Translations under genes and position numbers: made by a program | Notes under the pieces: generated by a model | The model's input: only the letters and a program-made list of their open reading frames with translations | Told to the model about the DNA's origin: nothing | Databases searched by the model: none | Part shown: positions 7,687 to 15,545 of the stretch, piece after piece | Layout of the letters: each line of letters starts with the position of its first letter | Position numbering within the stretch: the stretch's first letter is position 1 | Origin: an uncultured Clostridia bacterium | Lineage (GTDB): Bacteria > Bacillota > Clostridia > UBA1381 > UMGS1253 | DNA length: 31,998 nucleotides | NCBI GenBank assembly: GCA_934456295.1 | Contig: CAKSHB010000016.1 | Location: forward strand, 1 to 31,998 | Reading direction: 5' to 3'

Positions 7687-9324
7687 ATGATAGAATTTAA
7701 GCACAAACTGCCCTCTATGAATATAGACGGCAAAAACAACGGCACATATAACAACAAGGAGCTGGGTTTTCCGTCGATACTTACTACAGACGATTCGCGG
7801 CTCGGCATGTTTATCAAAAATCTGCGCACAAATATTTTTGATGACAGGTCTTTGGTTTTTATAGACGGAAAGATTATCGTATGCAACAAAAACTGGATAA
7901 GAGATTATGTGCATGTAATGAAAGGTATGCGCCACTGGGAGTATAATTTAAGCTCGTTTTTGAATTTTATCATAGAAACACAGCGTGAGGACGGGCAATT
8001 TTACGAGCTTATAAAGCAATATGATGATGTGCACTGGTCGTATGTAAACGAAGACTGCTACATTATATATCCTGATGACAATTTATCTCTCGTCAGACTC
8101 GAACTGGAGGCAGATGTTGAGTACCTTGTTGTAGAGGGTGCAGTTTATCTGTACCGCACAACAGGAGATAACGAATGGTTGAAAAAAGTTCTTCCCAGCC
8201 TTGAAAAAAGCATAAACTATATGTGTTCCGATGAAAAAAGATGGGACAAAAAGCATGGACTTGTAAAGCGTCCGTTTACGATTGACACATGGGATTTCGT
8301 TGATAAAACTCCGAGAGACAATCCGGGAAACAACAGAAAAATTGAGCCGGATACGCCTATGTCTATCATGCACGGCGATAATTCCGGCATATATCAGGCA
8401 ATGAATCAGCTTGCATGGCTGAACCGCAGGCTCGGAAATGAAACAAAAGCCGTACAATGGGAGGAAAGAGCCGAAAAAATCAGGGAAAACATGTTTAAAT
8501 ATTTGTGGAACGGCAATTTCTTTATTCATCAGCTTCATCTAAACCACGATGGAATTGATAATCTTGAAGGAGAAAGGCTCTCGCTGTCAAACACTTATGA
8601 TATAAACAGAGGTGTGACAAATCTTGAACAGAGCAAAAAAATTATTGACGAATATATAAAAAGAAGAGGGCAGACAGATATGTTTGCCGAGTGGTTCTCA
8701 ATTGATCCGCCGTATAAAAAGTTTTACCATTATGAGCCGGGACAGTATGTAAACGGCGCCATATCTCCTTTTACGGCAGGTGAGCTTGCAAAAGCGGCTT
8801 TTAATAACGGATATGAGGAATATGGCTGGGACATCATTAAAAGGTTTATGAAGCTTGTGGAACGTGACGGCGCACCGTACTTTTTGTATTGTCCCGATTC
8901 ATCTCCGCAGCCCGACGGCGGTCCGTCCGCATGGGGTGCCGCGGCATTTGTCAGTGCTGTCGATGAGGGTCTTGCGGGCATAAATGATATCGGTGTAAAT
9001 TATGATGAAATATTCTTTGCTCCGAAATTTCCTGTTACATATTATACAGAACTCAGGTATATAACAGGCTATGAGGTATCGCAGACTATGGTAGATGTGC
9101 GATATATATTAGAAGATATCGGAATGAGATATGATTTGTATTCACCGGCAAAAAAGGTGCAGGCACACATACTTCTGCCAAAAGGAAAGAGATGTGCAAA
9201 ATTGCTTGTAAACTCACAGGAAAGCAAATTTACAGCAAATAAAGTTATAAATTCCGAATATGTGGACTTTATTGTATATCCCGATTTTGCAAAGAAAATA
9301 AGTATGGAAATAATTTTTGAATAG
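7687..9324 (+). CDS. Six-hairpin (alpha/alpha)6 glycosidase-like protein
   Basis: 545 residues, no signal peptide or membrane segment, so cytoplasmic. The layout is that of six-hairpin glycosidases: repeated helical segments beginning with NWIRDYVHVMKGMRHWEYNL (about 73-92), 'FIIETQREDGQFYE', an acidic and aromatic central part (FTIDTWDFVDKTP), and a C-terminal GPSAWGAAAFVSAVDEGLAGI followed by a beta-rich end. These helices resemble amylo-alpha-1,6-glucosidase, GH63 and GH78-type enzymes, but the exact family and sugar are not clear to me. Many Asp/Glu residues line the motifs and no single catalytic pair can be assigned. AGGAAAGGACGG precedes the ATG. It is likely co-transcribed with the transporter at 6765. 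No clear terminator follows. Confidence 0.75.
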   Translation: MIEFKHKLPSMNIDGKNNGTYNNKELGFPSILTTDDSRLGMFIKNLRTNIFDDRSLVFIDGKIIVCNKNWIRDYVHVMKGMRHWEYNLSSFLNFIIETQREDGQFYELIKQYDDVHWSYVNEDCYIIYPDDNLSLVRLELEADVEYLVVEGAVYLYRTTGDNEWLKKVLPSLEKSINYMCSDEKRWDKKHGLVKRPFTIDTWDFVDKTPRDNPGNNRKIEPDTPMSIMHGDNSGIYQAMNQLAWLNRRLGNETKAVQWEERAEKIRENMFKYLWNGNFFIHQLHLNHDGIDNLEGERLSLSNTYDINRGVTNLEQSKKIIDEYIKRRGQTDMFAEWFSIDPPYKKFYHYEPGQYVNGAISPFTAGELAKAAFNNGYEEYGWDIIKRFMKLVERDGAPYFLYCPDSSPQPDGGPSAWGAAAFVSAVDEGLAGINDIGVNYDEIFFAPKFPVTYYTELRYITGYEVSQTMVDVRYILEDIGMRYDLYSPAKKVQAHILLPKGKRCAKLLVNSQESKFTANKVINSEYVDFIVYPDFAKKISMEIIFE

Positions 9325-9451
9325 ACGATTATATGTGAAAAGACATGCAAATTATATTATATGAGCAAAAATTGCAGGATTTTATGTGCAAATATGCGAA
9401 AAAAGCGTTATAAAAAACCATAAAAACATATAAATATACAGATATGTGCAA

Positions 9452-9496
9452 TTTTGATCAAAAAAACTTGCATTGCGGACAGTCTTGTGTTATAAT
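9452..9496 (+). promoter_or_regulatory. Promoter and operator-like palindrome upstream of citrate synthase copy 2
   Basis: TTGCAT (9468-9473) and TATAAT (9491-9496) are spaced 17 bp, giving a good sigma-A promoter 65 bp before the start. A perfect 12-bp palindrome, TTTTGATCAAAA (9452-9463), touches the -35 from upstream. The gap 9325-9560 also holds five TGCAA/TTGCA motifs, two of them in identical ATGTGCAA octamers 60 bp apart (9384, 9444). Confidence 0.7.
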
Positions 9497-9560
9497 TAAT
9501 ATACAAAAAATTTGAAGGTTCAAATAACAGAAAAATATACTTTTGATCGGAGGCTTGTAA

Positions 9561-10922
9561 ATGCCGGACATTTTAAATAATGAAAAATATTCGGAGGAAT
9601 TTAACAGAAAGGTAAAAGAATCATATAAGCCGCTGCCGATTGAACTTTACGATAAATATAATGTAAAGCGCGGTCTAAGACGCAACGACGGAACCGGCGT
9701 AATGGCAGGACTTACTGCTATCGGCGATGTAAAGGGATATTATATTGAGGACGGAGAAAAAATCCCCTGTGAGGGACGTTTGAGATACCGCGGAATAGAT
9801 GTGCGCGATATTGTGGATGGCTGCCGCAAAGAGGGACGATTTGGCTTTGAGGAGGTTGCGTTTTTGCTTCTGGCAGGATTTTTGCCGGACAAAAATATGT
9901 ATGACGCATTTTTTGAGCTGCTCGGTAAAAATCGTGCTTTGCCCGAAAGATTTGCTGAGGATATGATTATGAAAGCGCCGAGTATTAATATAATGAATAA
10001 ACTTGCGAGATGCGTTCTGGCAAGCTATTCATATGACCCAAATCCTGACGACACAAGCTTTTCAAACATACTTCGTCAGTCAGTTGAGCTTATCGCGCGT
10101 TTTCCCACAATGGCTGCATACGGTTATCAGGCAAAGTCACATTACCATGACGGAAAAAGTTTGTATATTCACCAGCCACAGCCAAATCTTTCAACGGCGG
10201 AAAATATATTATACATGATACGCCCCGATAATAAATATGAAAAAATAGAGGCAGAAATTCTTGATTTGGCGCTGATACTGCATGCAGAGCACGGCGGTGG
10301 AAATAACTCGGCTTTTGCCGCACGCGTACTTTCATCCTCGGGGACGGATACATATTCGGCAATTGCTGCCGCTGTCGGTTCGCTTAAAGGTCCGAAACAC
10401 GGCGGAGCAAATCAGCGTGTTATGGGTATGATAGAGGACTTTAAACAAAACATATCCGATATAAATGATGAACAGCAGATAAGAGAACATATTGTGAAAA
10501 TACTGAAAAAGCAAAGTTATGACCGTTCGGGACTTGTTTACGGCATGGGACATGCTATTTATACATTGTCAGACCCTCGTGAGGTTATGCTTAAAGCAAA
10601 AGCGCGCGAGCTTGCGGAGCGAAAGAGTATGATGGAGGAGTTTATGCTCTATGATTTGATAGAGAAAAATACTCCCGAGCTGTTTGCAGAGATAAAGAAA
10701 GACAGCAAAACAATGTGCGCAAATGTTGATATGTATTCGGGCTTTGTGTATAAAATGCTCGGCATACCGCCAGAACTGTATACACCGCTTTTTGCGGTTT
10801 CGCGTATAGTCGGCTGGTGTGCACACAGAATAGAGGAAATAACCACCAACAACAAAATTATGCGTCCGGCGTACAAATCTGTTGTATCTTCACAAAAATA
10901 TATACCTATCGATAAAAGATAG
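9561..10922 (+). CDS. Citrate (or 2-methylcitrate) synthase, Si-type, copy 2
   Basis: 453 residues, the same length as copy 1 at 4000-5361 and collinear with it throughout. Catalytic residues are complete: His280 (GPKHGGAN), His331 (GMGHAIYTLSDPR) and Asp390 (NVDMYSGFVY). The N-terminal 25 residues and the 340-385 helical region differ most between copies, while substrate-contact segments such as LHAEHGGGNNS and the RPAYKSV end are conserved. Unlike copy 1 it has its own clear promoter and a GATCGGAGG ribosome site, which suggests separate control. The pair may divide work between citrate and methylcitrate formation, or between conditions (inference). tatD follows after 36 bp and is probably co-transcribed. 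Confidence 0.93.
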   Translation: MPDILNNEKYSEEFNRKVKESYKPLPIELYDKYNVKRGLRRNDGTGVMAGLTAIGDVKGYYIEDGEKIPCEGRLRYRGIDVRDIVDGCRKEGRFGFEEVAFLLLAGFLPDKNMYDAFFELLGKNRALPERFAEDMIMKAPSINIMNKLARCVLASYSYDPNPDDTSFSNILRQSVELIARFPTMAAYGYQAKSHYHDGKSLYIHQPQPNLSTAENILYMIRPDNKYEKIEAEILDLALILHAEHGGGNNSAFAARVLSSSGTDTYSAIAAAVGSLKGPKHGGANQRVMGMIEDFKQNISDINDEQQIREHIVKILKKQSYDRSGLVYGMGHAIYTLSDPREVMLKAKARELAERKSMMEEFMLYDLIEKNTPELFAEIKKDSKTMCANVDMYSGFVYKMLGIPPELYTPLFAVSRIVGWCAHRIEEITTNNKIMRPAYKSVVSSQKYIPIDKR

Positions 10923-10958
10923 ACACACAAAAAATATCCTGCGGAATAGAGTGATAAA

Positions 10959-11732
10959 ATGCTTTTTGATACCCATTCACATCTTGACGATGAGGCTTTT
11001 GACTCTGACAGAGATGAATTGATAGAAAAAATTCACAGCTTGTATGACGTTGATTTGATTATGGCAGTCGGAGCAGATATAAAATCATCAAAACGGGCAG
11101 TTGAACTTGCGAAAAAATATGATTTCATATATGCCGCCGTCGGAGTTCATCCGCACGATGCCGAAAATATGAGCGAAAGCGACATAGAAACACTGCGTGC
11201 GCTGGCATCATATGATAAAGTAAAAGCAATCGGAGAAATCGGGCTTGATTATTATTATGATAATTCTCCGCGCGAACTTCAGAAAAAATGGTTTGCGCGC
11301 CAGCTTGAACTGGCGCAGGAACTTGACATGCCCGTGATAATACATGACCGCGACGCACACTGCGACTGTATGGAGATATTAAAAAACGGGCACGTAGAAA
11401 AATGCGGCGGCGTTTTCCATTGTTTTTCCGGCAGCGCCGAAATGGCGCGTGAGGCTTTAAAGCTTGGCATGTATATATCGTTTGCAGGACCGCTCACTTA
11501 TAAAAATGCCGTAAAAACGGTTGATGCGGCACGCGAGGTTCCGATTGAACGCATATTTGTAGAAACGGATTGTCCGTATCTGACGCCCGTTCCGCACAGA
11601 GGCGAACGAAACCATTCGGGATATGTGCGCCATACGGCAGAAAAGCTTGCTGAAATAAAAGGTATTTCTTTTGAAGATACAGCGCGTATAACAAGGCAAA
11701 ATGCGATTGATTTCTTTAAAATAAAATTGTAA
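10959..11732 (+). CDS. tatD: TatD-family metal-dependent deoxyribonuclease
   Basis: 257 residues with the full set of TatD metal ligands: His6 and His8 (FDTHSHLDD), Glu93 (AIGEIGLDYYY), His129 (PVIIHDRDA), His154 (GVFHCFSG) and Asp204 (VETDCPYLTP). The amidohydrolase TIM-barrel length is normal. TatD proteins are 3'-5' DNA exonucleases implicated in DNA repair and quality control; the exact cellular role in Firmicutes is unsettled. The start ATG 10959 follows a weak purine-rich stretch (GGAATAGAG). It sits downstream of citrate synthase copy 2 and is followed by a clear terminator, so it probably ends that transcription unit. Confidence 0.94.
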   Translation: MLFDTHSHLDDEAFDSDRDELIEKIHSLYDVDLIMAVGADIKSSKRAVELAKKYDFIYAAVGVHPHDAENMSESDIETLRALASYDKVKAIGEIGLDYYYDNSPRELQKKWFARQLELAQELDMPVIIHDRDAHCDCMEILKNGHVEKCGGVFHCFSGSAEMAREALKLGMYISFAGPLTYKNAVKTVDAAREVPIERIFVETDCPYLTPVPHRGERNHSGYVRHTAEKLAEIKGISFEDTARITRQNAIDFFKIKL

Positions 11733-11757
11733 ACATAAAAAATTATAAATATCATAT

Positions 11758-11786
11758 AAGACGGGAAATATAAATCCCGTCTTTTT
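11758..11786 (+). terminator. Rho-independent terminator after tatD
   Basis: AAGACGGGA (11758-11766) pairs with TCCCGTCTT (11775-11783) across an 8-nt loop and is followed by a T-run to 11786. Confidence 0.9.
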
Positions 11787-11862
11787 ATGTGGAAGTTTTC
11801 ATCATACTTTTGTGCAATATTGACTTTTGGCAGTTAATAGAGTAAAAAATAGTCAAAAAAGG

Positions 11863-11891
11863 TTGCAGTAAATAAATAAATGGTATATAAT
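11863..11891 (+). promoter_or_regulatory. Sigma-A promoter of the pseudouridine synthase operon
   Basis: TTGCAG (11863-11868) and TATAAT (11886-11891) with 17-bp spacing lie 46 bp before the ATG at 11937. They follow directly on the tatD terminator region, so this starts a new unit. Confidence 0.8.
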
Positions 11892-11936
11892 TATTAAGAT
11901 TTGTGTTAAATATATTACTGTCGGGAGGACAGAAGC

Positions 11937-12671
11937 ATGGGTGAAATTGTAAGACTGCAAAAATATATATCAATGTGCGGTGCGGCTTCGCGCAGACATG
12001 CCGAAACGCTGATAACGGACGGAAGGGTTACCGTGGACGGCGCTGTCGTTGATGAACTTGGTTCAAAAGTTGAAATAGGCGCAAATTGTGTTTGCCTGGA
12101 CGGCAAAGAACTGAAGGTAATGCGCAAAAAGTATTATATCATGCTCAACAAGCCATACGGATATATAAGCGCCGTGAATGACCAGTTTTCTCGTCCCACC
12201 GTCAGCGAGCTTGTCAAAGAGGAGCTTAATGTAAATCTCTATCCTGTCGGGCGGCTCGACTATGATACGGAAGGGCTTATATTTCTGACAAACGACGGTG
12301 ATTTTACCTATCATATTACGCACCCTAAAAATAATGTCGGTAAAACATATATAGCAACATTAAAAGGCGGCATTACAATAAAACATCTTGCGGCGCTTAG
12401 GCGCGGAATAAGGGTTGAAGATTATAAAACATCTCCGGCACAGGTTGAGCTGCTTGACAGTGTTCCGGGACAAAGCAAGGTAAAAATAACAATTCATGAG
12501 GGCAAAAACCGCCAGGTCAGAAAAATGTTTGAATCGCTCGGATATACTGTCGCCGCGCTTGAAAGGGTGGCAGTGGGAAATGTGGAGCTCGGAAACCTTG
12601 CACGCGGCCGCTGGCGTTATCTTACAACGCATGAGGTTTCGTACCTTATGGGAAAAGGCAGGAAGGCATAG
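11937..12671 (+). CDS. 23S/16S rRNA pseudouridine synthase, RsuA/RluB family
   Basis: 244 residues. An N-terminal S4 RNA-binding domain (RLQKYISMCGAASRRHAETL, residues 6-25) is followed by the catalytic domain with GRLDYDTEG; the catalytic aspartate is Asp108. 'EGKNRQVRKMFESLGYTV' near the C-terminus is also typical. The enzyme isomerises a uridine in rRNA to pseudouridine. Whether the target is 23S (RluB-type) or 16S (RsuA-type) cannot be fixed by eye, although RluB is the common Firmicute form. The start has CGGGAGGAC upstream. The GNAT-like gene begins 11 bp after the stop, so the two form an operon. Confidence 0.93.
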   Translation: MGEIVRLQKYISMCGAASRRHAETLITDGRVTVDGAVVDELGSKVEIGANCVCLDGKELKVMRKKYYIMLNKPYGYISAVNDQFSRPTVSELVKEELNVNLYPVGRLDYDTEGLIFLTNDGDFTYHITHPKNNVGKTYIATLKGGITIKHLAALRRGIRVEDYKTSPAQVELLDSVPGQSKVKITIHEGKNRQVRKMFESLGYTVAALERVAVGNVELGNLARGRWRYLTTHEVSYLMGKGRKA

Positions 12672-12682
12672 GAGGTATAAAT

Positions 12683-13060
12683 ATGCTTGAATTCAGAGTT
12701 GTTCTTGAAAAAGGAAATGCCGGTATATATCTCAGAGAGCACGGCTGTAATACCGATATTTCAAAAATGATGGTTATGTGTGCATTTGACGGTGAAAATA
12801 TAGTTGCGGCAGGCGCATTGTCCATGGATATAACTGCGGCGACTTTTGAAGAAATTGCAGCCGATGACAAAACGCTTATGTATGCTATGGGAAAAGCGAT
12901 GTTAAACACACTGGATCTCGGAGGGATAAAAAAGGTTTTGATAAAAAATGAAAAGCTTTCGGAACTTGCAAAACAGCTTCGTTTCATGAAGACAGATAAC
13001 GGAATATGGTCACTTGAACTTGAAGGATATTTCACATGCGGGTGCAGCCACGGAAAATAA
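12683..13060 (+). CDS. Small GNAT-like protein of unknown function
   Basis: 125 residues, ribosome site AGGAGG 7 bp before the ATG. The order of strands and helices (EFRVVLEKGNAGIYL; MVMCAFDGENIVAAGALSMD; a helix containing LMYAMGKAMLNTLDLGGIKK; LAKQLRFM) follows the acetyltransferase (GNAT) fold in reduced form. The usual acetyl-CoA P-loop (Q/RxxGxG/A) is not evident, so it may lack transferase activity. The end TCGCSHGK carries Cys-x-Cys-x-His, which could bind a metal. It is coupled to the rRNA pseudouridine synthase gene, which may hint at a translation-related role. Function unknown. Confidence 0.65.
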   Translation: MLEFRVVLEKGNAGIYLREHGCNTDISKMMVMCAFDGENIVAAGALSMDITAATFEEIAADDKTLMYAMGKAMLNTLDLGGIKKVLIKNEKLSELAKQLRFMKTDNGIWSLELEGYFTCGCSHGK

Positions 13061-13092
13061 TAAAAAATTTTATAAAAAATGAAAAATTTTGC

Positions 13093-13121
13093 TTGAATTA
13101 TATACAAATTTCTATTATAAT
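13093..13121 (+). promoter_or_regulatory. Sigma-A promoter of the biotin carboxyltransferase operon
   Basis: TTGAAT (13093-13098) and TATAAT (13116-13121) with 17-bp spacing lie 80 bp before the first gene of the cluster at 13201. The leader shows no strong hairpin. Confidence 0.75.
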
Positions 13122-13200
13122 ATATAATTAGGATTTGTTGGAGATTTATCCGCAGATTTTTATTGTACTTTTAACAAATAAAGATTGAGCGAAACGGAGA

Positions 13201-14757
13201 GTGCATATGGGAACTATCGAAAAAATCGCTGAATTGAAAAACCGCAGAGAGCGGATTATGCTTGGCGGCGGCGCTGATAAAATTGCCAAGCAGCATGAAA
13301 AAGGAAAAAAAACAGCAAGAGAAAGAATTGAGGCATTGCTTGACGAGGGCAGTTTCGTCGAGATTGATGCATTTGTAACGCACAGATGCAGCGAGTTTGA
13401 CATGCCTTCAACCGAAGCTCCCGCAGAGGGTGTTGTAACAGGATACGGCACCGTTTACGGCAGAACCGTGTATGTATATGCACAGGACTTTACCGTAATA
13501 GGCGGCTCACTCGGCGAAATGCATGCAAAGAAAATCTGCAAAATACTTGATATGGCATATACAAACGGTGCGCCGGTTATAGGAATTAATGACAGCGGCG
13601 GTGCACGTATCCAGGAGGGGCTTGACGCGCTTTCGGGCTTTGGCGAAATATTTTACAGAAACACTCGCATGTCCGGCGCTGTGCCGCAGATATCCGTTAT
13701 AATGGGTCCGTGTGCGGGCGGAGCCGTATATTCTCCGGCGATTACCGACTTTGTTTTTATGGTCGAAAAAACGTCTCAGATGTTTATTACAGGTCCGCAG
13801 GTTGTAAAGTCGGTAACGGGCGAGGAAATAAGCGCGGAGGAGCTTGGCGGAGCGTCATCGCAGTCCGCAAGGAGCGGTGTGGCGCATTTTGCGGCGGCAA
13901 ACGATGATGAATGTATAGAAAAAGTAAAGTATCTGCTGTCGTTTTTGCCATCAAATAATACACAGCAGCCTCCGAGATATGCACAGGTTGACGATGCAAA
14001 CAGATATTGCGAAAAGCTGAATGAGATTATTCCCGATTTGCCAAATAAGGCTTATGATGTAAAAGAGGTAATACGCGAGGTCGTTGACAGAGGCGAGTTT
14101 TTGGAAATTCACGAAAGATTTGCCACAAATATAGTTGTCGGTTTCGGAAGAATTGACGGTTCGACTGTCGGCATAGTTGCAAACCAGCCGCGTTTTATGG
14201 CAGGTTCGCTCGATGTAAATTCATCGGATAAGGCAGCAAGGTTTGTGCGATTCTGCGACAGTTTTAATATACCGATTATTACGTTTACCGATGTTCCCGG
14301 ATATCTGCCGGGAGTGGCACAGGAACATGACGGCATTATACGCCACGGTGCAAAATTGCTTTATGCATATTCCGAGGCAAGCGTGCCGCTTATAAATATA
14401 ATTATGCGCAAGGCGTATGGCGGAGCTTATATAGCAATGAGCTCGAAGCACCTTGGCGCAGATATGGTTTTTGCTTGGCCAACAGCCGAAATCGCTGTAA
14501 TGGGTCCCGACGGAGCCGCAAATATCATCTTTAAAAAAGATATTTCAGCAGCATCGGATCCCGTGAGCGAGAGAGCTGCCAAGATAGAGGAGTACAAAGC
14601 AAAGTTTGCAAATCCCTTTGAGGCTGCAAAAAGGGGATATGTAGATGATGTAATAGAGCCTGCCGCAACAAGGCAACGTGTGGCAAGCGCTCTGAAGGTA
14701 TTACAGGGCAAGCATGAAAGCCTGCCTGAAAAAAAACACGGAAATATTCCGTTATAA
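13201..14757 (+). CDS. mmdA: Biotin-dependent carboxyltransferase, methylmalonyl-CoA decarboxylase alpha type (12S-like)
   Basis: 518 residues, the standard size of acyl-CoA carboxyltransferase subunits (MmdA, PCC beta, transcarboxylase 12S). Two crotonase-like halves are visible. The N-terminal half has GGARIQEGLDALSGFGEIF and MGPCAGGAVYSPAITDF; the C-terminal half has FTDVPGYLPGVAQEHDGIIR and RKAYGGAYIAMSSKHLGAD. The Gly-Gly/Gly-Ala oxyanion-hole segments of both halves are intact. It transfers CO2 between an acyl-CoA (methylmalonyl- or malonyl-type) and biotin. Neighbours (small membrane subunit, biotin carrier, sodium-pump beta subunit) make a membrane decarboxylase the likely setting rather than an ATP-driven carboxylase: no biotin carboxylase gene is present. 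The symbol is assigned by context; substrate is inferred. Confidence 0.9.
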   Translation: MHMGTIEKIAELKNRRERIMLGGGADKIAKQHEKGKKTARERIEALLDEGSFVEIDAFVTHRCSEFDMPSTEAPAEGVVTGYGTVYGRTVYVYAQDFTVIGGSLGEMHAKKICKILDMAYTNGAPVIGINDSGGARIQEGLDALSGFGEIFYRNTRMSGAVPQISVIMGPCAGGAVYSPAITDFVFMVEKTSQMFITGPQVVKSVTGEEISAEELGGASSQSARSGVAHFAAANDDECIEKVKYLLSFLPSNNTQQPPRYAQVDDANRYCEKLNEIIPDLPNKAYDVKEVIREVVDRGEFLEIHERFATNIVVGFGRIDGSTVGIVANQPRFMAGSLDVNSSDKAARFVRFCDSFNIPIITFTDVPGYLPGVAQEHDGIIRHGAKLLYAYSEASVPLINIIMRKAYGGAYIAMSSKHLGADMVFAWPTAEIAVMGPDGAANIIFKKDISAASDPVSERAAKIEEYKAKFANPFEAAKRGYVDDVIEPAATRQRVASALKVLQGKHESLPEKKHGNIPL

Positions 14758-14775
14758 GAAAATGAGGTGAGATTT

Positions 14776-15093
14776 ATGAATAATTTTATACCGGGTTTGC
14801 TGGTTGCTCTGGAAGGTATGCTTATTGTCTTTGCCGTGCTTATAATATTGATGATTATATTGAATATTATGAAGCTGTTTGCAAAAGAAGAAAAGACATC
14901 TGCACCGGCTTCTGCAGCGGCTTCCGTTGTGAGCGCACCTGTTGCCGAAGCTGCAGACAATGATGAAACGGTCGCTGTTATATCTGCCGCAGTTGCTGCG
15001 ATGAGCGGTGACGATGCGTCAAAGAGAATGCGTGTTATGTCTATAAAAAGACAAGGCAGCGCTGAACCTATCTGGAAAGCGCCTAAGAAATAA
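14776..15093 (+). CDS. mmdD: OadG/MmdD-type small membrane subunit of the sodium-pumping decarboxylase
   Basis: 105 residues from ATG 14776. The longer frame begins at GTG 14767, but that codon lies inside the GAGGTGA ribosome site, so it is not the start. One N-terminal membrane helix (FIPGLLVALEGMLIVFAVLI, about 4-23, extended by further hydrophobic residues) is followed by an Ala-rich, low-complexity linker and a short basic tail ending EPIWKAPKK. This is the architecture of OadG gamma / MmdD delta subunits, which hold the carboxyltransferase on the membrane beta subunit. It starts 18 bp after mmdA and is surely in the same operon. Confidence 0.85.
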   Translation: MNNFIPGLLVALEGMLIVFAVLIILMIILNIMKLFAKEEKTSAPASAAASVVSAPVAEAADNDETVAVISAAVAAMSGDDASKRMRVMSIKRQGSAEPIWKAPKK

Positions 15094-15136
15094 TTTTATC
15101 AAAGATTACAAGAAAACTTAGCAGGAGGAAAGAAAA

Positions 15137-15508
15137 ATGAAGAAATTTGTAATAAAAGTAAACGGAAACGTGTACGAAGTTGAAGTAGAAGAAGCAACAG
15201 GCGTTGTAAACACTCCCATATCTGCACCGGCAGCAGCTCCGGCGGCAGCAGCGCCCGCTCCCGCACCGGCTCCGGCAGCAAGCGCACCCGCAGGTGAAAA
15301 AACTGTGTCTGCTCCCATGCCCGGAACAATCCTTGACATAAAGGTATCGGCAGGTCAGAGTGTTAAAGCAGGAGATATTCTCTGCATACTCGAAGCAATG
15401 AAGATGGAAAATGAAATTGTAGCTCCTTCCGACGGTAAGGTTGTTGCAATAAATACAAGCAAGGGCGCAAGTGTAAATACAGGTGACGCTCTTATTTCGT
15501 TAGGCTGA
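15137..15508 (+). CDS. mmdC: Biotin carboxyl carrier protein of the decarboxylase complex
   Basis: 123 residues: a short N-terminal strand region (MKKFVIKVNGNVYEVEVEE), an Ala/Pro-rich flexible linker (about 28-53), and a C-terminal biotinyl domain with PMPGTILDIKV and the biotinylation motif EAMKMEN, target Lys89. The linker lets biotin swing between active sites. It is the only biotin domain in the window; the OadA-type protein at 16918 has none, so this carrier probably serves both carboxyltransferases and the beta subunit. GCAGGAGG precedes the ATG. BirA (2968-3969) is the expected ligase. Confidence 0.93.
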   Translation: MKKFVIKVNGNVYEVEVEEATGVVNTPISAPAAAPAAAAPAPAPAPAASAPAGEKTVSAPMPGTILDIKVSAGQSVKAGDILCILEAMKMENEIVAPSDGKVVAINTSKGASVNTGDALISLG

Positions 15509-15545
15509 TAAAACAATTTAATTTACAGAAATGGAGTGATTACTT

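Noticed and set aside
15196..15330. Ala/Pro-rich repeat in the biotin carrier as a DNA repeat or possible artefact
   Set aside because: It is the normal flexible linker of biotin carrier proteins, in frame and of ordinary length.
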